A stretch of DNA of 64,000 bases from JANSYA01 sp965243385 (GCA_965243385.1 CBDEUV010000002.1:4588001-4652000), one strand, 5' to 3'; numbered from the stretch's first letter, positions 16,624 to 26,127 are shown. Numbers and translations are program-made. Notes: generated by a model from the letters alone, not told the origin.

Positions 16624-17463
16624 ATGCAATCCACGTATACCGGGGCCATTGAGTCCGGCCGCCTTTTAGTCGAAGGCACTGAACTGGCGTATTATTCAGC
16701 GGGTGAGGGCGTTCCGATCCTGTGTTTGCATGCCGTCGGCCACTCGGCGGAAGACTATCGAGCGCTGTTGGATGTGCCGCCCGCCGGCTTTCGGGTCATC
16801 GCCGTGGATTTCCCCGGGCACGGACGCTCCGGCCCGTTCGCTTCCGGGCGGGAGCACAGCAGCGAAAACTACGCCGCATTGATAGAGCGATGGCTGGAGG
16901 CGCTGGCCTTAAATCGGCCGATTCTGGTCGGCAACTCAATCGGCGGCGCTACGGCTTTACGACTCGCAGCGCGTCCCGGGGTCCGAGCCCGGGGGCTGGC
17001 GCTCGCCAACCCGGGTGGACTTGATAATCGAAAATTTCCGGGCGATGTCGTTCTGGCGGCCATGGTTCGTTTTTTTGAGGCGGGCGTGCGAGAACGCTCG
17101 TGGTTTCCGGCGGCGTTCGGCCTGTACTATCGCCTGGTTTTATCGGCCCGCCGGGCCCGCAGTCGCCGGGCGGCGATCGTGCGCGAAGGCCCGCGACTCG
17201 CGTCCGTACTCGCGGCCGCCTGGAGCAGTTTTCGTTCCCCCGGCGAAGATCTGCGTGGTCTGATCGCGGAGATTCAGTGCCCGGTTCTGGTCACCTGGGC
17301 GATGCGCGATCGATTCGTGCAGTACGGAAGAAACCTGGCGGCGCTGCGCGAATTTCGCCAGGCTCAAATCTTACGCTATCGGATCGGTCATACGCCTTCC
17401 GTCGAGAATCCGGAGGTGTTCGCGCGGGATCTGGAAGAATTCTGTCGTCGCTGTGTCGACTGA
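16624..17463 (+). CDS. Alpha/beta-hydrolase
   Basis: A 279-residue alpha/beta-hydrolase fold enzyme. It shows LHAVGHS (oxyanion region, about 35-41), DFPGHGRSG, the nucleophile elbow GNSIGG with Ser105, an acid region near VTWAMRDRF, and a C-terminal catalytic His in RIGHTPSVENPE. No signal peptide is visible, so it is cytoplasmic. Substrate unknown; esterase or lyase activity on a hydrophobic ester is possible. A strong GGAGGT site lies five bases before the ATG. The Crp/Fnr gene upstream and the operator-like repeat between them suggest it is that regulator's target. Confidence 0.85.
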   Translation: MQSTYTGAIESGRLLVEGTELAYYSAGEGVPILCLHAVGHSAEDYRALLDVPPAGFRVIAVDFPGHGRSGPFASGREHSSENYAALIERWLEALALNRPILVGNSIGGATALRLAARPGVRARGLALANPGGLDNRKFPGDVVLAAMVRFFEAGVRERSWFPAAFGLYYRLVLSARRARSRRAAIVREGPRLASVLAAAWSSFRSPGEDLRGLIAEIQCPVLVTWAMRDRFVQYGRNLAALREFRQAQILRYRIGHTPSVENPEVFARDLEEFCRRCVD

Positions 17464-17503
17464 GCGATTCGCCCGACAGCCTATCGACTGGGATGCGCTG
17501 GGA

Positions 17504-19315
17504 TCAACCCGCCGAAGGCGCGGACGATGCTTTCGCGCCGCCGCCCGCGACTTCTTCCGCCAGCAACTTGACGCCTTTCAAATCGCGTTTGCCGGTTCCC
17601 AATACCGGAAGCGAATCGACGGCGAAAGCGTCCCGGGGCCGCGGGCGAAAGAGCGCCGGAAATTCCGCGAGGGCTCCTTCGAGCAGCTCGGCCACGTCGC
17701 AGGGCAGTTGCGTATACAGCAAAATCAGTCGCTCGCCCTTCGCAGGATCCGGTACCGCGGCGACTGCGACTTCGTATTCGTTTTCGCCGTCCGACTCCCC
17801 GTTCGAGCTTGAGGTCGCGTCCGCGTCGGACCCGGCCGCGAAGTTCTTCTGTAAATAAGACTCCAGCGCTTCTTCGACGGTATCCAGCGGAACCATTTCG
17901 CCGCCCAGCTTGGCGAAGCGCGCGAGTCTGCCCGTAATAAACAAAAACCCATCTGCGTCGAGGCGACCCATATCGCCCGTGCGATAGCCGCCGAGCACAA
18001 AGGCCTCGTCGGTTAAATCGTCGCGCTTCAGATAACCGAGCATGCGCGCCGGGCTGCGGACGATGATCAGGCCCTCGGTGCCGCGCGGTAGTTCTTCTAA
18101 TGTTTCCGGATCTACGATTAGAATTTCAATACCGGGCAGCGGCCGGCCGACCGAGCCGTCGCGAGCGAGCGGTCCGCCTGGTTTTCCTGAAGTTTCGCCT
18201 GGTTTTCCTGGAATATCCCCGGCGGCCGCGGTCGCGACCGCGCCGGGCGTTGCGGAATGGAAACGTGAGCTCATCGCGATCGACGACTCCGGCAGCGCCT
18301 GCGCCGACTCTATGGCGTTCGCCGAAACGATGGGCGCGAGCTCGGTGCAGCCGTAGCCTTCGAGCAGGGTCGCCCCGAAGCGATTCTGAAAAGACGCGCG
18401 TAATTCGGTCGGACATTTCTCCGCGCCGACGACCGCGAATTGCATGGTCGCGAACTGGTGCGGCTGCACTTTCTTCAGATACTGGCGGCAAAAGGTCGGC
18501 GTGCTGATCATGCAGGTGGCCGAGGTTTTTTCGGCGTGCCGCCCGAAGGCGGCCGGATCGCGGGGATTGGGAAAGGCCGAGATCGTTACGCCGTTCGTGA
18601 GCCCCAGCCAGAATCCCGGGACCAGGCCGAAGCTGTGAAAGAGCGGGAGCGCTGTTAACAGGACGTGCGCCGTGTGCAGATTGAGTCCCGCCCGCGCCGA
18701 CTCGATATTCGCGAGAATCTGCGCGTGGGTGAGCTGGATTCCCTTCGGATCGCCGGTGGTGCCGCTGGAGAAAACAATCGTCGCCACATCGTGACTGTGA
18801 GCCCGGTCCAGCTTGCGCAGGCCGGCGTGCGATAAAAGCGGCAGGCGCGCCATCTGCGCCAGGGTTTTCGCCTTCGAAATGCGCGGCAGCAAATCCAGAT
18901 CGGCCAGCAGCACCCGCCCCGGTAGTTCCGGCGCCGGGTTCAGGCGATCCAGATATTTCTGCGCGGTGATGATCGTCGTAATCTCCGCGATTTCGCACAT
19001 GCGGCGCAGCTGGGCTTCGCCTGCCGTGTGGTTCAGATTCACGGAGGTGCGGCCGGCCAGCGCCAGCGCGAGATTGACGACGGTTCCGCCTTTGCCCGGC
19101 GGCAGGAGCACTCCCACCCGGTTCGCGCTCACTTCGCGATCAAGCAAATCGCGCAGGCTGAGCGCCGCCGCGGCCAGGCGGATCCGACTCATGGAACCGG
19201 TCGGATCGACGATCGCCGTGTGCCGGGCGCCGCTCTGGACGGTATGCAAAAAGGCCAGGCCCAGGCTGCGATCGTCGGCTTCGCGGCGGGCCACCGCTTC
19301 TTCGTAGGTCATCAC
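17504..19315 (-). CDS. AMP-forming acyl-activating enzyme (Aas-like acyl-ACP/acyl-CoA synthetase)
   Basis: ANL-superfamily enzyme of 603 residues that adenylates a carboxylic acid and transfers it to a thiol. The P-loop reads VFSSGTTGDPKG, the next core motif GYGCTELAP, then YRTGDMGRLDADGFLFITGR. The N-terminal half (VGVLLPPGKGGTVVNLALALAGRTSVNLNHTA in pieces) is most like the synthetase domain of Aas, which activates fatty acids for lysophospholipid reacylation; here no acyltransferase domain is fused. An Ala/Gly/Pro-rich insert occupies about 330-370. Long-chain acyl-CoA ligase remains an alternative. Confidence 0.85.
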   Translation of the reverse strand: MMTYEEAVARREADDRSLGLAFLHTVQSGARHTAIVDPTGSMSRIRLAAAALSLRDLLDREVSANRVGVLLPPGKGGTVVNLALALAGRTSVNLNHTAGEAQLRRMCEIAEITTIITAQKYLDRLNPAPELPGRVLLADLDLLPRISKAKTLAQMARLPLLSHAGLRKLDRAHSHDVATIVFSSGTTGDPKGIQLTHAQILANIESARAGLNLHTAHVLLTALPLFHSFGLVPGFWLGLTNGVTISAFPNPRDPAAFGRHAEKTSATCMISTPTFCRQYLKKVQPHQFATMQFAVVGAEKCPTELRASFQNRFGATLLEGYGCTELAPIVSANAIESAQALPESSIAMSSRFHSATPGAVATAAAGDIPGKPGETSGKPGGPLARDGSVGRPLPGIEILIVDPETLEELPRGTEGLIIVRSPARMLGYLKRDDLTDEAFVLGGYRTGDMGRLDADGFLFITGRLARFAKLGGEMVPLDTVEEALESYLQKNFAAGSDADATSSSNGESDGENEYEVAVAAVPDPAKGERLILLYTQLPCDVAELLEGALAEFPALFRPRPRDAFAVDSLPVLGTGKRDLKGVKLLAEEVAGGGAKASSAPSAG

Positions 19316-19450
19316 TCCATCACGGAAACAGGAGCGGGCCTGTGCTGAAAACGATTTTCCGACGAGGAGTTTGCGCGCCGGACGATGGTGCCTTTTGATC
19401 AGCGGCAGCGGAGGCGGTACACGCGGGCGTGCCGGTATCCGGCCGCTGCA

Positions 19451-19969
19451 TCAAGCGCCGGATTCTTCGGATTCCAGGGAGTCGTCGGGATTGCGCCGGG
19501 CGCAGGAGCCGGTCGTGCGCAATTCTTTACATTTCCCGTACAGATTCAGCGAGTGGTCGGCCAGGTCGTAGCCGTGTTCGCCCGCGATTTTGAGCTGCAT
19601 CTCTTCGATCGCTTCGTTTACGAATTCGTCGATGCGGCCGCAGTCCAGGCACAGAATGTGATCGTGATGATGTTCGTCGCCGGGAATGTGTTCGTAGTAC
19701 TTGGCGTTCTGGCCGAAATTGTGCTCGGTCAGCTGTCCCGCTTCGACCATTACGGAAACGATGCGATAGATCGTGGCGCGCGAAATCTCGCCGCGACGGT
19801 CTTTCAACGCTTCAGCCAGGGCGTCCACGGTGAAATGGGATTCCATGCCGAAAACTTTTTCGGCGACCAGCAGGCGCTGACTGGTGATTTTCAATCCCTT
19901 CTTTTTCAGGTAATTGGAAAAATTCGCCAGCTGTTTGTGGACGTCGACCTGTGATTGCGGAGCGGACAC
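19451..19969 (-). CDS. Fur-family metal/peroxide-responsive repressor
   Basis: A 172-residue Fur-family regulator. The winged helix includes ISRATIYRIVSVMVEAG; the metal site is EHHHDHILCLDCGRIDEF, and a C-terminal Cys pair-like region (GKCKELRTTGSC) follows, so the structural zinc site appears at least partly present. Whether it senses iron, zinc, manganese or peroxide cannot be settled from sequence. The tail after residue 155 is acidic and low-complexity. It is divergent from the degenerate GGDEF gene; the 74 bases between hold a CCGGAA/TTCCGG inverted repeat around ATTGCAAT that could be its operator. Confidence 0.9.
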   Translation of the reverse strand: MSAPQSQVDVHKQLANFSNYLKKKGLKITSQRLLVAEKVFGMESHFTVDALAEALKDRRGEISRATIYRIVSVMVEAGQLTEHNFGQNAKYYEHIPGDEHHHDHILCLDCGRIDEFVNEAIEEMQLKIAGEHGYDLADHSLNLYGKCKELRTTGSCARRNPDDSLESEESGA

Positions 19970-19982
19970 TGGTGCTAAAATA

Positions 19983-20015
19983 CCGGAAATCCGTAAAATT
20001 GCAATGAAATTCCGG
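19983..20015. promoter_or_regulatory. Possible operator between fur-like gene and GGDEF-like gene
   Basis: CCGGAA (19983-19988) and TTCCGG (20010-20015) are inverted arms around an A/T-rich centre that includes the palindrome ATTGCAAT. Fur-family genes are often autoregulated; the A/T-rich centre fits loosely, but no canonical Fur box is present. Confidence 0.3.
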
Positions 20016-20043
20016 GGGCCGGATTCCAGACCTGTAAAAAAAT

Positions 20044-21534
20044 ATGATTCTCCTGATCACAGACCGCCCCGAACGCTTCGCCGGCCTCAATCGCGCCATC
20101 ACCCTGAAGTCGCTTCGCGTGGTTCGCTCCCGGCCTGACCTCATTCGACAGATTCTGGAACGGCGCGAGGAGGAACCGCAGGCGGTGCTGTGTGATCTGG
20201 GCGCGCCGCAATCGCCGGATGCCAAAACGAAGATTCCGGAATTGCGTCGCTGCTTCGGCGATCTCGTGCCTTTCGTCATAGTCTATGAATCCACGGCCGG
20301 AGCGGGCGACCAGGACGATCCCGAAGCGGACGACGCGCAGGTCGAGCAGCCCGGAGCGGGATTCGGGCTGCCGCAGCTGGTGGCCCTGGCGGACCAGGGC
20401 TTTGCGCATTTTCGCGCGGCCGGGGAGCTCTTCGATGCGGGGATCGACGCTTATCTCTATCGTTTGATCCAGCAGTACGAAAGCCGCCAGATTATCCAGG
20501 GGGTGCGGTCGTTTTTCATCGATCAGGTGGTGCGCGACGAATTGGTACGCACGCACGGCCTGCTGGATGCGCTGGAGTCCGGAGTGATGCTCGTGACGCC
20601 GGCTTTTAAAAACCAGGACTTCCTGATTCACAACGTCAACGACATGCTTGAGATTCTTTTCGAATCCGATCTTCGCTCTTTCGAGAACCGGACATTGAGC
20701 GAACTCCTGCGCAGTCCGGAGCTGCGCGAAGAGGTGCGGGAAGCCTTTCGCGTGGACCTGAACGCGGTCTTCGGCGGGCGCGCTCCATCCAGCAGCTTCG
20801 AGAATCAGGCCCGCCGTTCTATGCTGCTTTCGATCGGCCCCGGTGCTTACGTCGAGCGGGTGATCTCGCCGTTTTATCAACCCGACGGAGCGCTGGCCGG
20901 CTACGTGTTGCTTTTCCAGGACATGACCTTCGAGGTCGAACGCGGATTGATTGATCGAGTGACCGGTCTCGTCGGCCGCGATCAACTGGAGCGGGCGCTC
21001 GCGCGGCGCATTCGCCGGCTCGAACGTTTCGGTAAGACGAGCTGCGCCTGGCTCGGCGCGATTTTGATGAAGGTCCGCGGTCTGGATTCCGGCGACGGCT
21101 TTCGCGAGCGCGCGGGCGAAGAGGCTTTCGAGTACGTGCTGCGCAAGGCGGCCCAGGGATTAAAACAGTCGGTACGCAACGCGGGGGTCGTGAGCCGCAT
21201 CGGCCCGGCGGAATTCTTAACAGTCGTGCCGGGACTCTCGCTCGAACGCGTGTCCGACGCGGCCCGTATGATTCTGGCGCGCATGCGCGAAATTCACGTG
21301 CAGGCTTTCGGCGCCCTGGAGATCAACGCGGGAGTCGTGCACCAGGCGCTGCCCGCGGAATTCGTCGACGCGCCGCGCGAACGCGGCGGCCTGGACGAAG
21401 ATCAGCTGCGGACGATCCAGCACGAACTCGCGGGTCGCCTGGAAGAAGCCCGGCGGGCGCTGCACCGGGCGGTAGAGTCCGGCCCCAATCGATTGGTCGT
21501 CTATACGCGCTCCGGCGGTTATGTGGAGCTCTAA
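20044..21534 (+). CDS. Receiver-like/PAS/degenerate GGDEF protein
   Basis: A 496-residue cytoplasmic protein. The N-terminal 90 residues look like a response-regulator fold (LLITDRPERF, VLCDLGAP, then LVPFVIVYES) without the usual acidic pair. A PAS-like region spans about 175-300 (GLLDALESGVMLVTPAF to GYVLLFQDMTFEVERG), and a GGDEF domain starts at DRVTGLVGRDQLERAL. The active-site signature is RIGPAEF in place of RxGGDEF, so cyclic-di-GMP synthesis is unlikely; a nucleotide-sensing or structural role is inferred. It is transcribed away from fur. Confidence 0.8.
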   Translation: MILLITDRPERFAGLNRAITLKSLRVVRSRPDLIRQILERREEEPQAVLCDLGAPQSPDAKTKIPELRRCFGDLVPFVIVYESTAGAGDQDDPEADDAQVEQPGAGFGLPQLVALADQGFAHFRAAGELFDAGIDAYLYRLIQQYESRQIIQGVRSFFIDQVVRDELVRTHGLLDALESGVMLVTPAFKNQDFLIHNVNDMLEILFESDLRSFENRTLSELLRSPELREEVREAFRVDLNAVFGGRAPSSSFENQARRSMLLSIGPGAYVERVISPFYQPDGALAGYVLLFQDMTFEVERGLIDRVTGLVGRDQLERALARRIRRLERFGKTSCAWLGAILMKVRGLDSGDGFRERAGEEAFEYVLRKAAQGLKQSVRNAGVVSRIGPAEFLTVVPGLSLERVSDAARMILARMREIHVQAFGALEINAGVVHQALPAEFVDAPRERGGLDEDQLRTIQHELAGRLEEARRALHRAVESGPNRLVVYTRSGGYVEL

Positions 21535-21561
21535 CTCCGGCTTTTGCGAAGCCGCGAGCGA

Positions 21562-22296
21562 TTACCGCCGTACCGCTCGCTCCATCTCAATCGCCATCAG
21601 AGCGTAACCATTGTCGGTGGGATGCAGCGGATCTCCCGCATCGTACAGCGCCGGAACGGGACTCGCATTCTGAAAGACGCTATCCAGATCGATGAGCTCG
21701 CTGTTGTCGCCGGCGTAGCGCGCCGCGTGTTCCGGGCGAAAGACCGCGTTATTCGCGGCGATCGCGGGGGCCAGAGTTCCGATCAGAGTTCCCGGCATCA
21801 GGAAATAGTAAACCCGTCCCTGACTGCGTTTGCGCAGCTCCGCATGAAAGGCGGCGACCCGCTCAAGAAACTCCGCCGGCGAAAGCGTGAAGCCGTCATT
21901 GGTTCCCAGAGGTACAAGTACGTGCGCCGGCGGTCCGCTGGTCGCCTGCGCGAAGGCCTCGTCCAGGCGTCCCGTCCAGAAATTGAAATCGGTGTTGATG
22001 ATTCCGCGAAAGGCGACCGTGTAACCGGTGCCCAGCCGCGACTGGAGGCCGAAGCCGGACGAAAAATCCGTAAGCGAATCGCCGACGATTAAAACACTTT
22101 GATTCGGCGCAAGTACCAGCGGCGCCAGCAGTTCGGTAATGGGATCAGTATTCGTAGAGCGATTCACGCAGCCGCTGGCGACGAATAGCATGATGCTGGC
22201 GCTGACCACGGGCGCGTACAGGAACGCCGTCAGGCTGCGGCGCGGTCGCCCGGGAATGCGAAAGCTGCGGTTCTGTATGGCGCTGCGGTCGTGCAT
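21562..22296 (-). CDS. SGNH/GDSL-family hydrolase lipoprotein
   Basis: A 244-residue secreted lipoprotein. A hydrophobic segment (about 22-43) ends in a lipobox (VASGC, Cys about 43). SGNH blocks follow: VLIVGDSLTDF (block I Ser), VPLGTNDGF (block III Asn) and DPLHPTDNGY (block V Asp-x-x-His). This fold includes esterases, lipases and peptidoglycan or polysaccharide deacetylases; substrate unknown. No operon partner is obvious; its neighbour on the same strand is a GNAT gene. Confidence 0.85.
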   Translation of the reverse strand: MHDRSAIQNRSFRIPGRPRRSLTAFLYAPVVSASIMLFVASGCVNRSTNTDPITELLAPLVLAPNQSVLIVGDSLTDFSSGFGLQSRLGTGYTVAFRGIINTDFNFWTGRLDEAFAQATSGPPAHVLVPLGTNDGFTLSPAEFLERVAAFHAELRKRSQGRVYYFLMPGTLIGTLAPAIAANNAVFRPEHAARYAGDNSELIDLDSVFQNASPVPALYDAGDPLHPTDNGYALMAIEMERAVRR

Positions 22297-22359
22297 TTCG
22301 ACACCGCGATCGAGTCTGCGGCGCGCCGTGAACCTGTCGACTGAATTCCGCTCAATCTA

Positions 22360-22959
22360 TTATTCCACCGGCAGCGAATTGTCGAGCCGGTACAGCACAT
22401 GCTCGCGCAGCGGATGGCCGGGCGGCAGACCGGGGTGCTCAAAATCGTCGGCGGGATTGTGCCTGAGCCCGATCTTTTCCATCACACGGCGCGAGGCTGC
22501 GTTCTGGACCGAGGTGAAGCTGACAATCTCCGGAAGTCGCAGGCGTTCAAACGCGAAAGCCAGCACCGCCCGCGCCGCTTCGGTGGCGTAGCCGTGGCCC
22601 TGGGCTTCCCGCGCCAGCCGCCACCCGATTTCAACGGCGGGAGTGAATGGCGCGGCGAAGTCGGCCGTGTGCAATCCGGTGAACCCGATGCAGGGCGACG
22701 AGTCCGCTGGAGATGTTTCGGACGCTCCGGTCAGCCCGGTGTCGCCGCGTACCTCGACCGCCCACAGACTGTAGCCGTGCCGTGCGAAGTGTTGTTGAAT
22801 GCGCTCCAGTAGCGCATCGCTTTCGGCGCGTGACAGCAGCGCCGGGAAATGGCGCATCACTTCCGGATCGGCGTTTAGATTCGCGAAGGCCGCGCGATCC
22901 TGCTCCTGCCACTCGCGCAGGATTAATCGCTCTGTTTGCAGTCGTGGAATATCGACCAT
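22360..22959 (-). CDS. GNAT-family N-acetyltransferase (RimJ/RimL type)
   Basis: A 199-residue acetyltransferase like RimL/RimJ, which acetylate N-terminal or small-molecule amines using acetyl-CoA. It begins PRLQTERLILREWQEQD and has the acetyl-CoA-binding region WRLAREAQGHGYATEAARAV, and the family end block (FTSVQNAASRRVMEKIGLR). I use the ATG at 22959, preceded by AGG; the open frame extends to 23064 but the extra 35 residues have no family support and would overlap the divergent gene at 23013. Confidence 0.88.
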   Translation of the reverse strand: MVDIPRLQTERLILREWQEQDRAAFANLNADPEVMRHFPALLSRAESDALLERIQQHFARHGYSLWAVEVRGDTGLTGASETSPADSSPCIGFTGLHTADFAAPFTPAVEIGWRLAREAQGHGYATEAARAVLAFAFERLRLPEIVSFTSVQNAASRRVMEKIGLRHNPADDFEHPGLPPGHPLREHVLYRLDNSLPVE

Positions 22960-23012
22960 AGGACCTGATTGAATTCGATAGACGTTCGGGGCGGTCAACG
23001 CAATTTGCGCGG

Positions 23013-23786
23013 ATGTTCCACCGCCGACTCTTTCGCAAATATCTTTTGAACAAAGGCCGAGCATGGGGCCTGGGAATCGCCGGTCTGCTTGCTCTGGATC
23101 TCGGCGCGACGGCGGCTTATAATGCGTGGGCCGGTAATCTTTTCCCGCGAGCGGGAGCCGATCTGCGCGCCCTGTCCGAAAACGAAGCGGCCGTCGACGC
23201 GGTGCTGGTGTTTTGCGCCGGCATCGGACCGCATCAGGGATTAGACGCGACCACTGTGGAGCGCCTGGCCTTCGCCGCGCGACTCTATCGTGAAGGACGG
23301 GCCGGCGTGGTCGCGGGGATCGGCGGGCACTGGCGCGAAAATCGGGCGGCCGGCCTGCGACGGGGGATGAGCGAAATCCTGACGCAGAGCGAAGGCCTGC
23401 CGGCGGAGGCTGCGATTCAGGACCACGATTCTTATGATACGTTCACGAATCTGGACGAAGTCTTTCGCCTGGTTTCCGAACGCGGCTGGCGGCGCGTCGC
23501 ATTCGTGAGTTCGCCGTTGCATCTGCAGCGCGTGCTGTATTTGAGCGCGAAGCGCGAGGCGGCGCGTTCGGCAGCGATAGCGTCCGATTTCGTGCTCGAT
23601 GCATCGGTCGATGCGATTTCGGAACACCCGCGATTAGAAATCGAGTCGCTGCCGTTTACGGCGAGCGGACAGGCGAGTCTCTTCGCGGCGTGGCGCGAAA
23701 CCCATCACGAGTGGGCGGCCTGGGCTTTGACCCTGGCGTTGCCCGAGCGATATTTTCGCGACGTCATGCGCTGGCGCCGGCTTTAA
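23013..23786 (+). CDS. DUF218 (YdcF/SanA-like) membrane-anchored protein
   Basis: A 257-residue protein with one N-terminal helix (about 16-40) and a DUF218 domain: VDAVLVFCAGIG, ARLYREGRAGVVAGIGG, DHDSYDTFTN and VAFVSSPLHLQRVLYL. The family includes SanA and ElyC, which affect envelope integrity in enteric bacteria; the reaction is unknown. The order of blocks is intact. The gene is divergent from the GNAT gene and ends 28 bases before the convergent serine hydrolase. Confidence 0.82.
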   Translation: MFHRRLFRKYLLNKGRAWGLGIAGLLALDLGATAAYNAWAGNLFPRAGADLRALSENEAAVDAVLVFCAGIGPHQGLDATTVERLAFAARLYREGRAGVVAGIGGHWRENRAAGLRRGMSEILTQSEGLPAEAAIQDHDSYDTFTNLDEVFRLVSERGWRRVAFVSSPLHLQRVLYLSAKREAARSAAIASDFVLDASVDAISEHPRLEIESLPFTASGQASLFAAWRETHHEWAAWALTLALPERYFRDVMRWRRL

Positions 23787-23814
23787 TTTTCGCCTGCGCC
23801 GTTTTCGACTGCGA

Positions 23815-25926
23815 TTATGCGATCAAATTCCAGTAATACAGAAACCAGAAAAGCGGAAAGAGGCCGAGAACCAGCGTTGTAAAAAAGACTCGCCCCGCTT
23901 TATTCCAGTAGCCCCGCGACCAGGCCGGCAGGACGTACGTCAGAGCGGCCAGTTGAAACAAGAAAGCCGCGAAGGGAATATAAAACGGCCAGCGCGGCGG
24001 AATTTCGAAAATGAATTCGATGCTGCTGGAAAAATACGCGAAGACTCCCAGATAGAGGACGTACGAAACAACAATTCCGAAACCCAGCCAGCCGGCCCGG
24101 CGCGCATCCAGATCGAGTGACCCACGATAGCCTCGCGACAGAGCCATGCGCAGACCGGTGGGGCGAAAGATAAAGCCGCCCAGAATCAAGACCAGCCCCA
24201 GCCCCAGAATACCGAAGTGCAACGGCGGCCATTCGTACCATACCGCGCGATTGAAGGTCATAACCGCGATTTCGTTAGAGAGCAATGACTCGATTTCGCC
24301 TGCGTCGTTTTCGAGAAACAGGAAGCGCTTGTGACCGTCCCGCGCCTGGAAGACGTTTTCTTCGACTTCCACGCAGTCGAGCAAATCGCCGGTGAAAAAA
24401 TCCCGAATCAGCAGACCGTCGCCGCTTTGATTGCGATGAACGTCGATCGCCATAAACAGCGATGAGATCTTCGTGAGCTCTTTTTCGGAACGGCGGTTGG
24501 TGATGAAATAGCCCGGGTAGCGGTCCAGATCATTCGCGGAGCTTTGCTGCGCTTCGCCTCCGCTTGCCGTGTCTTGATTGATCAGTTCTGCTCCGGTGGG
24601 CGCCGGAAAAAACTCGTTCAGAAATTCTTCGCGCAATTCCCAGACCGGCAACATGCCCGTCATAGAATTGGTCGCGATAAAAAAACCCAGATTCTGTTCC
24701 GGAAAGATGCCGGCCAGACTGTGAAAGAAAATCGTATCGCCTCCGTGGCCTACGATCCGCTGGCCGTGGCTGCTGAGTTCCATAAAGCCGTGCGCGAAGC
24801 CGTTCGTATTCGCGCTCGCGTGCGGGCGAAAGAGCGTTGAATGCATCCGGCGCGCGGTCGCGGCGTCGAGCAATCCGCCGGCATCGCGCGCCCGCAGGTG
24901 CGCGCTGAGAAAGCGGCCCATATCGCCGGCGGTGATCGTAAGCCCGCCGGCCGGAGTGCCCTGAATGATTTCGAAAACCTGCGGCTCGAATTGGGCGGGG
25001 TCGAGCGACGCGCCGCCGCCCTGCGCATCGCCTGCCGATGCCTCTCGTGCTTCTTGAACCGCAGCGTCGTCCTGATCCTGCGCTGCATCCCCGGTCGCGT
25101 CGGCCTGGAGGGGGCCGCTGTAGATAAATCCATCGGACATCTGCTCCGCGAAGTCTACGGGCAGAGGCTGGCGAAAGGTCGCGCGACGCATGCCCAGGGG
25201 CGCGAAGATTTGATCGGCGACATAGTCTTCGAAGGACTGACCGCTGACCCGTTCCACGATGTAGCCGGCCAGCGTGGCGCCGTAGTTGGAATAAGCGATC
25301 TGTTCGCCGGGAGCCCGCACCCGGTCGGGCGGCAGCGTTTCGATCGCTTCGCGAACGCTCTGGGTAATCTTCGGATCGGCGGTGAAGAGGTTGATCGCGC
25401 GATCTTCAAAGCCGGGTGTATGCGAAAACAAATCGCGAACCCGCACGGCTTGTCCGAAAGCGTCCGGCACTCGAAACAGAATTTCCCCGCTCTGTGGCTC
25501 GCGCCGTTCGACGTACAGATTCACATCGGCGTCCAGGTCGACCCGTCCGGCCTGGATCAGCTGCATGAGCGCGGTAAATGTATAGAGTTTTGAAATCGAG
25601 GCCGCGCGAAAGAGTGTTCGTTCCGGGTCGACCCGCGTGCAGACCCCCGAGTCCGGGTAGCGAGCGCAGCCGAAGCCCGCGGTGTAGAGCGCGCGATCCC
25701 GATCAACGATCGCGACGATCGCGCCCGCGACGCCGTTTTCCCGCAGTTTTTGCGGAACGCGGCTTTCGAAAAAACGCTGGAATTCGGCGGCGGTGCGCGA
25801 CCGGGCCGCTTCGGCGCTCAGTTCTGAATCAGTGGGAGCGTACAGAATGCATACGGCGAGCAGCAGAAAGCTTGCTATACGCGGATGTCGCGCGAGATCG
25901 AGGAATTGCGAAAGCCGAAAGAACAT
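23815..25926 (-). CDS. Beta-lactamase-family serine hydrolase with C-terminal membrane domain
   Basis: Class C-type penicillin-binding/beta-lactamase fold. A signal-like helix (about 14-30) precedes the domain. Catalytic elements are SISK (Ser-x-x-Lys, FRAASISKLYTF), YSN (AYSNYGATLAGYI) and HGG (GHGGDTIFFHS). After a beta-rich linker, about four to five C-terminal helices follow, with Trp-rich ends. Members act as D-aminopeptidases, esterases or cell-wall modifiers; a true beta-lactamase role is not implied. The ATG at 25926 gives a clean signal peptide; a GTG at 25962 would add 12 residues. Confidence 0.85.
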   Translation of the reverse strand: MFFRLSQFLDLARHPRIASFLLLAVCILYAPTDSELSAEAARSRTAAEFQRFFESRVPQKLRENGVAGAIVAIVDRDRALYTAGFGCARYPDSGVCTRVDPERTLFRAASISKLYTFTALMQLIQAGRVDLDADVNLYVERREPQSGEILFRVPDAFGQAVRVRDLFSHTPGFEDRAINLFTADPKITQSVREAIETLPPDRVRAPGEQIAYSNYGATLAGYIVERVSGQSFEDYVADQIFAPLGMRRATFRQPLPVDFAEQMSDGFIYSGPLQADATGDAAQDQDDAAVQEAREASAGDAQGGGASLDPAQFEPQVFEIIQGTPAGGLTITAGDMGRFLSAHLRARDAGGLLDAATARRMHSTLFRPHASANTNGFAHGFMELSSHGQRIVGHGGDTIFFHSLAGIFPEQNLGFFIATNSMTGMLPVWELREEFLNEFFPAPTGAELINQDTASGGEAQQSSANDLDRYPGYFITNRRSEKELTKISSLFMAIDVHRNQSGDGLLIRDFFTGDLLDCVEVEENVFQARDGHKRFLFLENDAGEIESLLSNEIAVMTFNRAVWYEWPPLHFGILGLGLVLILGGFIFRPTGLRMALSRGYRGSLDLDARRAGWLGFGIVVSYVLYLGVFAYFSSSIEFIFEIPPRWPFYIPFAAFLFQLAALTYVLPAWSRGYWNKAGRVFFTTLVLGLFPLFWFLYYWNLIA

Positions 25927-25997
25927 GCGACCGGTGTGGAAAGCCCGCCGTCTGTAGACCACAAAAAATCCGCGGCTTTGCGCTTGATAAATGCAAT

Positions 25998-26028
25998 AAA
26001 AAAGGCGGCCCGTAATGAACGGGCCGCC
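25998..26028 (-). terminator. Intrinsic terminator downstream of fabG
   Basis: On the minus strand a perfect 10-bp GC-rich stem (26019-26028 with 26004-26013, five-base loop) is followed by six U residues. It lies about 100 bases after the fabG stop and before the serine hydrolase start, so it isolates the two minus-strand units. Confidence 0.88.
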
Positions 26029-26127
26029 CGATTCAAACCGCTTGCGCGGTTCGGGACATTTGTTCGTCGCCGCCGGAGCGAAGCGCCTTCGCGAATTACG
26101 AATGCGCGCCGCGTCGACTCGTTTGAA

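Noticed and set aside
19975..20985. 336-residue minus-strand frame under the GGDEF-like gene
   Set aside because: Shadow frame; the plus-strand product has receiver, PAS and GGDEF character, the minus-strand one has none.
23815..25926. True beta-lactamase (antibiotic resistance) role
   Set aside because: The SxxK/YSN/HGG set occurs in many non-resistance esterases and peptidases, and the C-terminal membrane domain is not found in resistance enzymes.
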